Shown: piece by piece, positions 19,688 to 31,405 of the stretch
Layout of the letters: each line of letters opens with the position of its first letter
Numbering within the stretch: position 1 is the first letter of the stretch
NCBI GenBank assembly: GCA_002633025.1
Contig: NMRB01001522.1
Location: forward strand, 96,261 to 160,260
Direction of reading: 5' to 3'
DNA length: 64,000 nt
From: Notospermus geniculatus
Lineage: Eukaryota; Nemertea; Pilidiophora; Heteronemertea; Lineidae
Position numbers and translations under genes: made by a program
Notes under the pieces: generated by a model
What the model saw: the letters and a program-made list of their open reading frames with translations, nothing else
The model's database searches: none
Told to the model about the DNA's origin: nothing

Positions 19688-19899
19688 TTAAAGGAGCCCA
19701 GTATTGCGACTTTTTCTCTACAGCCGGCGCCACCATCGCCGTGCACGCCACTCTCCAACACCAGGGGGAATCTACGTTATCGGCAAATGGACCCGATGAA
19801 ATGATTTTTGTACCTCGTATTGCTGCCGCTGGGCGGCTCCCTCTACGTCGGCAGTCAAATTACCATGAAGAGATCGTATCCCATCGCATGCCCCTTTAA
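19688..19899. mobile_element. TTAA-flanked MITE-like element (family 1), copy 2
   Basis: Same interior blocks as 8825-9036 (CAGCCGGCGCCACC, GGCTCCCTC) and again bounded by TTAA, with AAAGGAGCCC at the left and TGCCCCTTT at the right. Confidence 0.6.
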
Positions 19900-19950
19900 G
19901 TAATGTCAACCGATATTTGTGACTGGACCAAATTTCGGGTACGACAAGTC

Positions 19951-20135
19951 GGGGCCCGTTTTCACAACTGCGGATTCCGCCGCGTTTTGCGGCGAGCGGG
20001 GCGGTTTCCACAGGCATTGGGATAATTAACACGCGATGTATTGTTGAGCCATCAAAGGATTATCCAAAGCCCTGTGAAAACCGCTCCGGCCCCGCACACT
20101 ACCACGGCGCAATCCGCTTTAGTTGAAACGGGCCT
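19951..20135. repeat. Foldback element rich in GC
   Basis: Starts GGGGCCCGTTTTCACAACTG and ends AGTTGAAACGGGCC, with imperfect inner pairing (GCGGATTCCGCCGCG against GCGCAATCCGC). It resembles the hairpins at 29852-29989 and 55515-55661 in style. Confidence 0.6.
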
Positions 20136-20423
20136 TTAAAGCCCCACTGTATTGAATCTGAAAAACGCAAATCATCGCCGCGATTCTTGACGTCAGTGCA
20201 CGACGTCACGACGTCAGCGTAGTGTAAAATGTACTACGCTCTGTCTGAATACATTAGAGCCCTCCCTGCAGTTTTTTTCAATGTGTGCTGGAAACTAGGC
20301 CTTGATTCTCTGAAATACCTATCAGGCAAGCATTTTGGTGACCTTCACGAGGCTATGAAACCTCTGTTTGCATTCTCCTAACATTTTGAAAATATCGTAA
20401 AATTCAATACAGTGGGGCTTTAA
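20136..20423. mobile_element. TTAA-flanked MITE-like element (family 2), copy 1
   Basis: TTAAAGCCCCACTGTATTGAA at the left pairs with TTCAATACAGTGGGGCTTTAA at the right. The interior contains GTGTAGTGTAAAATGTACTA. A second copy is at about 20737-20990. Confidence 0.8.
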
Positions 20424-20736
20424 GTTATTACACGTCATGTACGTACCTCTTTGATTGAAACGACTAACACAAGCCTACACAGTGGGCTCCTTCTCTTCAT
20501 GTTCCACGAGAAGTAGTAATTTGCAGCTTCCACGTTATGCACGGTAAAAAGCGAATGAACTTTTTGAAGAGTTGAAACCAAAAACTTTGAAATTGGACGT
20601 TTTTCGAACGCCAACTTTTATTTTATCTTGTGCCGTTTCGGATGACCACGGAAACTCGTGTATTATTTGCTAGGCCTCTTATTACAATGCCGACACACTC
20701 GTGAAATAAACTGTGTACGTACAGTAGTACATCGCT

Positions 20737-20990
20737 TTAAAGCCACACTGTATTGTATTCAGAAAGTAATTACGTCCTCTGACTTTTAGTGTAGTGTAAA
20801 ATGTACTATATGCTCTATCTGAATACATTAGAGCTCTGCCTGCAGTTTTTCGAAGTGTGCTGAAAATGACGGCTTGATTATTTGAAAAACGCATCAGGCA
20901 AGCATTTTTGGGACCTTCACGAGGCTATGAGACCTATACCTGCACTCTCCTAACACATTGAAAATACCGAATATTCAATACAGAGGGCTG
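20737..20990. mobile_element. TTAA-flanked MITE-like element (family 2), copy 2
   Basis: Starts TTAAAGCCACACTGTATTG. Shares GTGTAGTGTAAAATGTACTA and CATCAGGCAAGCATTTT with copy 1. The right end is decayed (TTCAATACAGAGGGCTG). Confidence 0.7.
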
Positions 20991-21399
20991 AGGTGTGAAC
21001 TAAGGTGTGATATACATGTATATCAATATTTCCATCGCTTAATAGCATTTTCAAGGTCGTCACACCTGCGATAATGAAAAATAAACGTCGCATTTACATT
21101 ATTGTGCATACACTATTCACATTTGAGACGAATTGATGCTTATCACAACATATGAAACCATGAGTAATATATTTCTGATGATACCTATACATCAATCATT
21201 GTGACACTCTGTACCCTGTTAGAATACCTCATTGATGCTAATAGCTTGGTGGTTAGCGATCAATGAACGGAAGCTTTTTCATCATAACGGCCATTTTACC
21301 GAAGTCTTGCTAATGGCATGATGTTAATGAAGGCTTGATTGAGGCCATAGAAACTAATGAACGATGACACAGGTTACATACCGGACATAAGCTACGGTT

Positions 21400-21905
21400 A
21401 CACCTATTGAAAATACCCGTGTTTTTCCAGACCCGTGTGTACGAAAAGCCTAGCGAGAGGTCACACTACTACATTGTAGTTAAGTAACCCGGCGACAGGT
21501 GCGCTGCATGCACTGACTCTTCGGTCATTTCTGCATTGGCACACATTCTTGGAGGCGCGAAAACTGTAGCCGTGCGAAGAACTAACGTACACATGGGTAT
21601 TTCGAAAAGCACGGCGAGCTTGCCGTGTCTCAAAATCCCGTGTTTTTCAGACACGGGTTTCTCGAAGCCAGGTGTAACGTTTTTCAGTGAGGCCGTTTTT
21701 CTGTGGGATTCCCATTGTTCGGAACACACTGGGAAACGAACTCGCTGTTTCTCTGTGTGTCGCCCATTGTCCAGTCGCCGCTTATTCCGTCAATCTATTG
21801 TATTGTCACACTGGCTCACGGGCCTCACTGAAAAACGTTACACCGGCAATTCATAGGTGTGACCGCCAAAAAACCGGGGATTTCATGTAGTGTAACCACG
21901 GCTAT
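21400..21905. repeat. Cluster of CCCGTGTTTTTCAGAC-type repeats
   Basis: Several words of the form CCGTGT.TTTTCAGACACGGG and GGTGTAAC recur in both orientations between 21400 and 21905, partly inverted. The ends read GGTTACACCT and AGTGTAACCACGGCT. Similar words are at 28810-28885, and a related CCCGGGCTTTTTCAGAC type is at 43570-43770. I read this as decayed or nested foldback elements. Confidence 0.5.
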
Positions 21906-22250
21906 AGATTATCGCTTAGGTGATAAACGGTGCAGTTCTTGATCCTTTTGTTGACTACATTGTTGGTTAAAAAGATTTGTTTTTAGAACTCATTAATTCA
22001 GTGGTTGTCCTATAATCCGTCAGTCCCATTGGCCTCCATGGCAAGCCAAAGCGGAAAAATGTCAGAACTGAGATTTTATTGTCAGAAACAATATTTTATG
22101 GTCAGGACTGCAAATTTGTCATAATAATCAAATTGTTACCAGAATATTCATAATATTATGATATCATAGTGCGAGAATCACTTCATATCTTCTCGTGAAT
22201 TTTGTCAACGCCACTGAACATCTTACGACGTAGGCTACGCTGTCACTCGT

Positions 22251-22495
22251 CCCCAGTGTTTAGTTGGCCATAGACTGATATAGACCAAATAAACACTGGA
22301 ATGATTGGCGCCAAAAGTGAAGGATCATCAATAGACGGCGCTGTGCGACGAGGGAGCCAATCACAAGACATCATCACATGTTTAACCGACGCCGCCAAAC
22401 ACACTTTCTGATTGGCAGAGATACGTGAACAAAATGTACACTAAATATTTCATATACTTGCGGCAGATTTGCAGCAGTGAAGTGAACGTCGGACG
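22251..22495. repeat. Direct repeat A, copy 1 (copy 2 at 26731-26965)
   Basis: The two copies share AAAGTGAAGGATCATCA, CATCATCACATGTTTAACCG, ACACTTTCTGATTGGC and ACAAAATGTACACTA.ATATTT.ATA, then CGGCAGATTT.CAGC. An ATTGG (inverted CCAAT) and a TATA-like run near the right end make it look promoter-like, but no gene follows in the sequence I can read. Positions 20990-21400, 21905-22250 and 22495-23008 contain nothing else recognised. Confidence 0.6.
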
Positions 22496-23008
22496 TCGTC
22501 ACCCAAATGAAAATTTAGTACCTAGTAAACTTCCTGTTATGTTTCCTGAGTGTGTACACGTAGCCCCCCCCCCTTGATTTTTACACGTTAGCAAAATGGT
22601 GCTTTTCCAAGCAATATGCGAATACAAACATTGTTAGGAGGCTTCAAAATGACCCAAGAACGATATGCTAAACCTCATTAAGAATGAATAATTGATATCT
22701 GTTGCGTGATGACAAGATATTGGGTTTTCTCATGATATACTACGGAAAGGTAAACTCTGTGAAGCTGTACAACGAACGTCGTTAAAACAAAATGATAATC
22801 TTTATTAATGAAAATGATTTGTTGACAAAAAGCATGGTGTACGCCTGTGATGATTTTATCGATGGTTCAGTGTATAATAAGCAAATATCCGTGATACTTG
22901 TGGTCTTAATCTACCGTGACACCAGATAAACTAACAAGTAAATGCTGAAAAAAACTTGTTTCCGCAATAGGTGGCGGCGCAGGATATTGATATCAAAGAG
23001 GTCCCTAC

Positions 23009-25071
23009 CGTAATCTGTAGAGGAAGTTAAGATGGCCACTCTGGTCCAGTGCATCCTGACTACGAACTCATATAAGGCTTTACTTTGGAGGGAATCTGGG
23101 GAACTCATCTGGAATGAAATGTACCAGTTAAGCCCGCAGTCCACTTATGCCCCATCACACTGAGCTTGTTCTCAGTACACGTTCTAGCCCGTTTTATGAT
23201 TTTTTACGGACGGGAGAGGACGTTTTGAGAACTAGCTCAGTGTGACAGTACTTTTAGGATTTTTCCGGTACTAAAAGTTATAAATGAGGCTCATAAAGGG
23301 TGATTTCGGTCATAGGTCACCGATTTCCTGGATGAAATGCATTACGAACACCCATTTAAACCCAATTTATAAATTTTAATATAATGTATTTCTGGAGATG
23401 GTTGGTACCTCCTGCCAGTGTGTCTTTTAGCATATCATGTAAGATCGAAAGAGTTTTGGTGCACCTTGAATTTTTAAATTTCCACTTCGTAGATACGAAG
23501 TGGAAACGAAAGATAAATTTCAAAGTTTAATATACAACGTATCTCTATCGTCATGGAAATGAAGTCCAATTTCGTATTTCGTAATTCGTTTTTCGTCAGA
23601 TTTGCGAAAAACTCCCTATTGATGTACACGGGTCCATGCTATCGATGTATTGCATGTTAGGCGTAAGAGAAAACCTCTGTTAGTCCTCGATCGCAGTCTG
23701 TCATTGATTCTGTCTAGCCTACGACTTTGTCGATCGAAAGATATCGAAAAACGTTTGTCTTAGAGACAAGGGTTTCCGATATCAGACTTTATTGTTTAGA
23801 GAAGGAGCGTGTATTTTTTACACAAAAGATGAGTGGACTCCATCCGCTAGAGGAGAATTATCCTACACTGGATGGTCTTTGAACAAGAACGAAAATCATG
23901 CGACGTTTGAAGAGACTGCAATCCAAGTGTAGTGTATGGGTGGTTATAACCGCAAATAAAGAGGTTACAAAATAAAGACGTTGTTGTTGTCATATTCTCC
24001 ATATTCTCTAGTCGTTGTGGTGATCTCGAGTCGTAGCTTAGAAAGACGAAAGGTGGCGCTGCAGTCGTCCACACGAAGAATGACGAAACCACCCGAAGTG
24101 TTACGATTGATACAGCGCCACCTCGCGTCTTTCTAAGCTACGACTCAAGTTCATCACAACGACTAGAGAATATGACAACAACGTCTTTATTTTGTAACGT
24201 CTTTATTTGCGGTTATAACCACCCATAGTGGAAGCCTGTTTTCAGTATGTTTTTTTTACCTTCAGGAGATATGGATAGAATTTATAGAAGCTCGAGAGAT
24301 TTGGGTCTGTTGCAGAGGGTGCGATTTGAGGAATGTTCATTCCTTGGCAAATGGGTTGGGTCGCTTTCACGGCGGTTGAGGAATCGGGTCCAACAATGAA
24401 ATAGGCGCCATGTTGGATCAGCTCAGCGACTGGAAATTAAAGATTGAAATTTGATTAACCAGTTAATTAAAGATGTCTAATGGCTTGCCATTTAGAATGA
24501 AATATTAACATCAGCAAGTGCGCACTTCCTTATCAGTCTCTTGGGACATGTGTTTTTTGCTGGCCGGGTATGTGAAGAATGAGGTTGGCATTGAGGCGTG
24601 AATATTAGGGAGGTTGAGAAATCAAACGATAAACGTAAACTTTACGACAACGTTATTTTCATACTACACATTCACCAGATTTTATATTGCATTTTCGGTA
24701 CAAAAAATAACGATGTCGTTAACCTTTACGTTTATCGTTTGATTTCTAAACCTCCCTAATTTGATCCATCCAGCATTTCGCACTTTTCTTACGTGCAATG
24801 TGAAAGTGAAGAACGAATTTGTGGCAACATTATCGTATTCTTTTAACCCTTTACTTCCTGAGGCAATTTCATACCAAATTCAAGCTCCACGTTTCGAGCT
24901 TACCTGCCGTTATACTACCAAATGCATTCAATTCGCTGTTTACTATTCTGAACTCCGGCACTAAGTCTATGTTAGGAAGAATCTGGGAGTCCTTATTCAC
25001 TCTTTCCACGGCCAGCTCTACTGCTATCTTGACGGCCTTCCCGTAAAAACCCGTCTCTGGAATAACCACGC
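23009..25071 (-). CDS. Partial gene: three exons of an ANF_receptor-type ligand-binding domain
   Basis: Minus-strand exons 25071-24904, 24429-24260 and 23108-23009 join in phase (1, then 0) with AG acceptors and GTAAGC, GTAAAA and GTAGGG donors. Together they encode about 146 residues. Visible marks are the opening strand IPETGFYGKAVKIAVELAVERVN, IVGPDSSTAVKATQPIC, PQIAPSATDP and SSPDSLQSKALYEFVVRMHWTRVAIL.SSTDYG. These match the N-terminal lobe of the periplasmic-binding-protein-like domain of class C GPCRs, natriuretic-peptide/guanylate-cyclase receptors and ionotropic glutamate receptors. Neither the signal peptide nor the second lobe and membrane region was found upstream or downstream. 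Either introns are very long or this is a gene fragment. Which receptor class it belongs to is undetermined. Confidence 0.75.
23935..24227. mobile_element. TA-flanked foldback element inside the ANF_receptor gene
   Basis: TATGGGTGGTTATAACCGCA at the left end and TGCGGTTATAACCACCCATA at the right end are exact reverse complements. Arms extend about 130 bp (AAGACGTTGTTGTTGTCATA, TCTAGTCGTTGTGGTGA, GTCGTAGCTTAGAAAGACG), around a loop of about 50 bp. It lies in the intron between exons 24429-24260 and 23108-23009. Confidence 0.85.
24607..24757. mobile_element. MITE-like foldback element, AGGGAGG family, copy 2
   Basis: AGGGAGGTTGAGAAATCAAA pairs with TTTGATTTCTAAACCTCCCT. Interior as in 13191-13339 but in the opposite orientation. 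It lies in the first sampled intron of the ANF_receptor-type gene. Confidence 0.85.
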
Positions 25072-25424
25072 CTGGAAGAAGGACGTGTCATCGCATTTAG
25101 ACGATACATTTATACAGGATCAAATAATGTCATTCGTGATGTTCATCATCGGATAATCGCGATTTGGCTCATGCTGTGGGTAAATCGATATCAAGTCGGT
25201 AATGAGATGGCCGATCAACCCATTTGCTTGATTTGGTAAGAGACTGAAAACGCAGCTTTCTGCACCTATATCGTGTCACTAATGTGCATGGACCAGATAT
25301 CTTGATCCTTGTCATTGGCACCTCATGACCTTGTCACGGCCGTACCAAACATGCCAAACTACCGCAGATTTCCACCACCATCGAGACGTTCATGGTACAT
25401 GTATGTTGAGCCTGCAACAGGTTA

Positions 25425-25805
25425 AAGCGCCACTGTGTACATGAGGTGTGCCTCAATATCCCTGGCGGCGGAATCTGGAACCAACGTGATGAGACTGGTG
25501 TCCTGTCCAACCCATACAAAGTCAGTGGTCAAACCTAGGCTAGACTGATACTATGTTGAAATCTTTGCTGACAAAAATGGCCGTCATCCTTTACATCGCT
25601 TGAGAAATTCAACGCGCTGTCATTGCGTGACTAGCTCTTTATCAAGGTACCATGCGTCAACCCATTCTTTTATGTGTGGCAACAGTCCCAATGCCTGATT
25701 GGTAACTTGGATCATTCAGATAGGTAGATTTGAACAGTCCTGTCGAGCGTGCATAAACGAGGTTGTCTAAAGGTCAGAGGCTACGTCGGCCACCACGAGA
25801 CAGAC
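25425..25805. repeat. Dispersed repeat, copy 3 of 3
   Basis: Same ordered blocks as 12003-12720 and 17230-17625, including GACTGGTGTCCTGTCC, GGCTAGACTGATACTATGT and GAGGTTGTCTAAAGGTCA. Confidence 0.75.
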
Positions 25806-26333
25806 AGCTTTAAGAGCAGACAGACGATTGTAATTAGCATGATCACAGCAGCTATTGACATGTTGTTTTGCTTGCAAGCTTGATCATAATTCCTTTGAAA
25901 ATCGATAAAATTCACCTGTAGTTTGTTTAAACGCACTTTATTTTTGAAACACAAAATCGTGTCGCTTCCGTTGCGCTCATATTTATCACTTTTTTGTTGG
26001 ATTCTTCCGGCCTAGGCGCTAACGTCGCCTCACACAACTGATATTCTCCCATGCGATCGGTACGGTACTTCAAAATAAATTCAGTTTAAAATTGTTTCCT
26101 CCCATAGAGCGCTCAAGAGTTGAAGGAAGTATGGCCCAATTTAATAATCAATATCTCGGTTTACATAGTGAATAATGCTCAACATGCTCAAACAACTGTT
26201 AAAATTGCAAATCAAAACAAAGCAATGTTGCTTTATTGCAATATAATGCACATAAATGTACATGTACAGCGTTGTTTCCAAATAAAAAAGCTTTCGACGA
26301 TTAAAACTATAGACGAGTCAAACAGGAAAACCC

Positions 26334-26487
26334 TTACGAAAATGTGACACGTGTAAATGACATTACCACGTGGTAATGGGCGAAATTTACCCATTTTTGT
26401 GTACATGTACTACTTTTACACATTTTTGGTGTAAAATTCGCCCATTACAGCGTGGTAATGTCATTTACATGTGTCACGTTTTCGTAA
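26334..26487. repeat. Foldback element, about 65-bp arms
   Basis: TTACGAAAATGTGACACGTG at the left pairs with ACATGTGTCACGTTTTCGTAA at the right. Inner arms are AAATGACATTACCACG and CGTGGTAATGTCATTT, then GGGCGAA/TTCGCCC. Confidence 0.85.
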
Positions 26488-26730
26488 AGTAAACTACACA
26501 ACTCAATGTGGTTACACTTTACTCCTCGAAGGAGACGCCCTTGAAAGATCTTAATTTGACGGAAACATTGAGGGTATATTTGATGTTGGTTTGTTTGAAA
26601 ACTGTTAGTGTTCGTTGCTTTTAAGTCACTCCAGGTCGTTACTTTCCAACATACCGGTAAACAACAAGTAAAGCATGTAAACAACTCATCATTAGCTGTC
26701 TGCATTTTCTGAATAAGCAAAGACAGCCTT

Positions 26731-26965
26731 TCTGAGTGTCCAGTTGACCATAGGTATAGACCCACTAAACACTGGCATGATTGTCACCAAAAGTGAAGGA
26801 TCATCAGTAGACGGCGATGCTTGACGAGGGAACCAATCATAAGCCATCATCACATGTTTAACCGACGCCGCCGTAATACACTTTCTGATTGGCTAAGATA
26901 GGTGTACAAAATGTACACTATATATTTATACTCGCGGCAGATTTCCAGCGGAGATTCCCCGAATC
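26731..26965. repeat. Direct repeat A, copy 2
   Basis: Same order of blocks as 22251-22495. Here the TATA-like stretch reads CACTATATATTTATACTCGC. The gene-less stretches 25805-26330 and 26965-27737 show nothing else I can name. Confidence 0.6.
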
Positions 26966-27737
26966 GGACAGGTAACGCCGTCTATTAGTGATACTTTGAG
27001 GATCGCATTATCTGAAGCAGTTTCAGAGTGCGGGTAACGGAGTGGGTAGGTGTTTGAAACTGCGAGAGTTTACATTTTGTTGCACTGGGTTACCATTATG
27101 ATTCTACTAATAAAACATCATTATTTACACTTCCATTTACAAAAGAAACTGCACTCGCAAGTTGCAATCAACCGCTGAATTCATGTGGAGTAGCCTATTA
27201 AAAGTTTATGCGTCCATGGCATTATTGTTCACATGTATTTATCACCGCGTCAACCCGGCTTCTCTGTGGACATTTTGTCGATACATTTTTTTTATATATT
27301 TGCCCGCTTTTTTCAACGACTTCGTTTTCATGAGAACCGTACGAATAAACTGACAAAACTCAGTATGTGCTAGCAATGAATCTTTTTTTTCTGTCTGGCA
27401 TTGCACTCTACAGATCTACATATTCTTATAAACAATCAGAGAACGAAAACTTTTGCAAGCAATTCAGTCGAATTGCGTTAGTTGATATACAAAGTCATGT
27501 AAAGCTACAAAAACCCGGCAATAACCAAGCGAAACCACCCCTTCTTTATCTCTACGAACGAGATACAACGTGTGCATTCAGACTTTAACTTTAGATTGAA
27601 AACGAGTGCAGATCATCCACGGTAGTTGCCTACATGCAGTGTCCCTATCGCCGGTGTAACATCTGCCAATGTTCCCCATCTGTGAGTGTTCCCCTCCTAT
27701 TCTCTGACGGAATAAGCGGCGACTTGACAATATAATG

Positions 27738-28644
27738 CATGGGCTAGGGGGGTTCCCGTGTGCATAAGATGTACCCTAAGTTACTCTACTGTTTCTGAGA
27801 GGGGAGTATCCATATTATAAGAAAATCTTGGGTAGACTTTCTCAAACCCGGCAGCAAGTGAGAAAGAGACCCTTAAAGTTAGGGTACTGGAAATAAAAAG
27901 GGGTCAAAAATATGATGTCATCAGATCATATCAATATTGGTGTCAAAATGTAGGTCTGCGAGTGTACTTCAAGAAAATATGTGCCCCAAAGTCAGATTTG
28001 GCCCGTGAGCCCCTACAAAAGGGGTTAAAAAAGGGAAAAATCCAACTTCGACCTCTTGCCATTGGCTTCAGGGGCAACTTCAGCCAATAAAAGTTGATCA
28101 GTTACACTCAGATAAGTAATACCTTCATTTTGATACCCATCATGACATGGTTACTTTGGCCGAAAGTCCTTAAGGGCCAAAACAGGTAAAAAAGGGTCGA
28201 AAAAAGGGTCTGTGTATACCCAAATAGATCGTGGTGTCAAGATGGGTATCAAAATGTAGGTATTACTTATCGGAGTGGAACTGATCAAATGTTATCGGCT
28301 GAAGTTGCCTCTGAAGCCAATGGCAAGGGGTCAAAGTTGGGATTTTTCCTTTTTTAGCCCCTTCTGTAGGGGAACAAGGGCCTGATCTGGCCTTGGGATG
28401 CATATTTCCTTGACGTACACTCGCAGACCTACATTTTGACACCAATATTGATATGATCTGATGACATCATATTTTTGACCCCTTTTTATTTCCAGTACCC
28501 TAACTTTAAGGGTCTCTTTCTCACTTGCTGCCGGGTTTGAGAAAGTCTACCCAAGATTTTCTTATAATATGGATACTCTCCTCTCAGAAACAGTAGAGTA
28601 ACTTAGGGTACATCTTATGCACACGGGAACCCCCCTAGCCCATG
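27738..28644. mobile_element. Large near-palindrome (about 0.9 kb, arms about 400 bp)
   Basis: CATGGGCTAGGGGGGTTCCC at the left is matched by GGGAACCCCCCTAGCCCATG at the right. Pairing continues through AGATGTACCCTAAGTTACTC, AATCTTGGGTAGACTTTCTC, GACCCTTAAAGTTAGGGTAC and GTCTGCGAGTGTAC with scattered mismatches, almost to the centre near 28190. No transposase-like frame lies within. It could be a long foldback transposon or a recent inverted duplication capable of making double-stranded RNA if transcribed. Confidence 0.85.
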
Positions 28645-29698
28645 GACTAATAGGGAACACACAGAGAAACATGTCGATGTATCTGCCAGTGTTTCCCAAA
28701 CAATAAGGGGGGACACACTCACCCACAGAAACACTGGCAGATATAATACCTGGTTAAGGAACTTATTACCAATCGCATTTTAAGAAGTTTAACTGCTCGC
28801 CGTGTCAACGCCGTGTTTTTTCTGGTTCGGAAAAACCCCGTGTCTCAAAAAGCACGGGAATTTTGGATAGGTGTAAACCAGGCTATATATCCCTAACCAT
28901 GTTGATCGATCTGTTTAATACACGACCGAAGGACACCAGGTAAAGCTGACTCTAATGACCAATTAGTTTCCTAAATTTGTTTCTTTGATAACGTATTCGT
29001 AATGGGAATGGGTAACCCTGGGCCAACACTCATTCATACTTTACTTGGTAATGCATTGTTAATCTGTAAATATCAATCAAGCTCAGTACGCATTTGTAAC
29101 ATGGGTCCAATTACGAGAGTAACACTAAATGTATTGTGTTTACGTGGTTAAATAGATATATCATATCATATTATTATACATTTGTTGACTTGCACGAGGT
29201 TCCTCTGAAAAAGGATGACCCAACGATGTAATGAGTTTGTTTAGTCACTTTTACATGGTTCACCTCATGGGAGAAAGAACGACCTGTAACAATGGACATT
29301 TTGCTACGAATTATAACGATAATAGCAGTACCATGAACAACTGGAGAAAATTTCGTGGAGGACCGCTTAAATGGCTTTTTAAAGTAACGTCACTTTGAAA
29401 TGTCTATTTTACTGGGGAATGCGGTACACAAAATGGCGGCTGGTGCATTTTTCTAGTGCTTTATTCTGATATTCGTGGAAAGTGAGAAAAATGGGCCTAT
29501 AATACAGTACAGCCTTTTTTCATATAAAGTGTCATACTGGTAACAGATACATTGGTATCAAAATGATGCTGACGACTTCCTTGTTCTATTGGTATATTGT
29601 GTTAGGAGTAATCCCCTTCTAGTTCTGAGATGCTTTGTGATAAATTTTGGCAAGTGTTCAAAAATGACTGGCGGTCAAAGCATAGGCTAAAGCTACGT

Positions 29699-29860
29699 TA
29701 AGGCTGCTTTTCCACGAGACGTTTGCGGACGCGGTTTCGGTGGCGGGAGCGGGTGCGGGTGAAACAGCTATAAATGGGAAATACGTTGGTTCGATTTTTT
29801 CCACCCGCGCCCGCCTCCTATTCCGCGCCCGCAAACGCCTCGTGGAAAAGCAGCTTTAGC
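29699..29860. repeat. Foldback element, about 60-bp arms
   Basis: AGGCTGCTTTTCCACGAGAC pairs with CTCGTGGAAAAGCAGCTTT. Inner arms are GC-rich (GCGGGAGCGGGTGCGGGTG against CACCCGCGCCCGCCTCC). Confidence 0.8.
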
Positions 29861-29989
29861 TGACACGCGGAATGCGGATTGCGGAACGCGGAAGCGGAAA
29901 ACGCAATGCATTTTCGCATACAACATATCGTTGCGCCGGGGATTCCGCGTCCCTATACCGCATTCCGGATGTCTGGTAAACGCAGCTTA
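29852..29989. repeat. GCGGAATGCGGATT hairpin family, copy 1
   Basis: Abuts the previous hairpin. CACGCGGAATGCGGATTGCG at the left pairs with ATACCGCATTCCGGATGTC at the right. A clear second copy is at 55515-55661. Both start and end with variants of AGCTTTA/AAAGCTG. Confidence 0.75.
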
Positions 29990-30108
29990 ACGGGTTCCCG
30001 TTGAATCATAGTATAATCCCTAGGCACTTCGCATTATTACCCAGTAGTGGGGAACTGAAGGAGCAACTAACTCAGAATCGAACCGGCAGCCTCTCTGATA
30101 CGAGTATG

Positions 30109-30406
30109 NNNNNNNNNNNNNNNNNNNNNNNNNNNNNNNNNNNNNNNNNNNNNNNNNNNNNNNNNNNNNNNNNNNNNNNNNNNNNNNNNNNNNNNNNNNN
30201 NNNNNNNNNNNNNNNNNNNNNNNNNNNNNNNNNNNNNNNNNNNNNNNNNNNNNNNNNNNNNNNNNNNNNNNNNNNNNNNNNNNNNNNNNNNNNNNNNNNN
30301 NNNNNNNNNNNNNNNNNNNNNNNNNNNNNNNNNNNNNNNNNNNNNNNNNNNNNNNNNNNNNNNNNNNNNNNNNNNNNNNNNNNNNNNNNNNNNNNNNNNN
30401 NNNNNN
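30109..30406. other. Assembly gap
   Basis: Run of 298 N. The stretch 28645-29698 before it has decayed CCCGTG-type repeats at about 28810-28885 and no recognised gene. Confidence 1.
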
Positions 30407-30432
30407 TTGGATGGGGGTGGGGGAGACTATGA

Positions 30433-30645
30433 GGGACCAGCTCGACCGATCCAAGGTTTAGCCGGAACTATGTGTTCCGAGACGTGCCTGCTTGGAAGAA
30501 GCAAGGGAAGGCGAGGTGGCTGAGACAGATCATACGAAGGCTTGGCGTTCTCCGTTGGGGCAGGCGGGTAGGAAAGTTTGACCTACCCAAGGTGGTTTTC
30601 ACTGGAGCCCGAACCAAGTGTTCAGAGCACAGGCACCTGACGTGA
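30433..30645 (+). CDS. Short open frame beside the gap, possible exon remnant
   Basis: Stop-to-stop frame of 70 codons, rich in Arg, Lys and Trp (for example RDVPAWKKQGKARWLRQ). I do not recognise the family. It has no clear ATG at its beginning and a weak AG before it. Composition looks protein-like, but it may be chance or part of an element lost in the gap. Confidence 0.2.
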   Translation, partial: GTSSTDPRFSRNYVFRDVPAWKKQGKARWLRQIIRRLGVLRWGRRVGKFDLPKVVFTGARTKCSEHRHLT

Positions 30646-31405
30646 AAGTCAAAATTACCAAATCTCACTCCCCCAAAAACATATGGTCAGGGGCAAAACA
30701 TATACAGGGTCAAAATATCGTGTTGCTCAGGAATGTGTTCAAATTAATGTTGCCAAGTACACGCAGCTTTACATAATCAATTTCATTTTTGTCTGGGAAG
30801 TTGACCTATCGATTTTGCTGGCATCTTTGATTTTGCATTCCACTCCATAACTTGAGAACCGCTTGGTCAATAAACTCCACATTTCAGTGACGTACACGTA
30901 TAGTGTTATGGGTCAGAGCAGGTAGCCTACCCTATCGATTTTAGCTGCGCTCCTGTATCCACTATGCCCGTCAGGTGGCCATCTGTGATTTTGCATTCCA
31001 CTCCATCGCTTGAGAACCACTTGTCTCAAACGAACTTCACAGTTAAGAGGCACAGTCGGCTACACAGTGATATTGGCGGGAGGTGCCATTTTGAAAATGC
31101 GCCACCTTTTGGATACCGGGTAACACACGAATTCTTGTGCATGCGATGTGACGATGTCTGCACTGTAGTAAGAATTTTGAAAATACATGTAGACATCAAT
31201 AGGAAATTATCATAAAAAATATTTATTCACATAATTATAAGTTAATGCCATTTTTACACGTGCGCCATGCATGTATTTACATGTACATACATGTACATTC
31301 ACACTGGTGATGCAATACAGTAGGCCTAGAATGATATAATATCACATTCACTTGAATTGGGCGGATCTACATGCATTGGTGCCATAAGAATTATCACATT
31401 GTTTC

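Noticed and set aside
22880-22895. Receptor-like word CGTGATACTTGTGGT upstream of the ANF exons
   Set aside because: The match is only about 15 bases and does not extend. Treated as chance or a tiny remnant.
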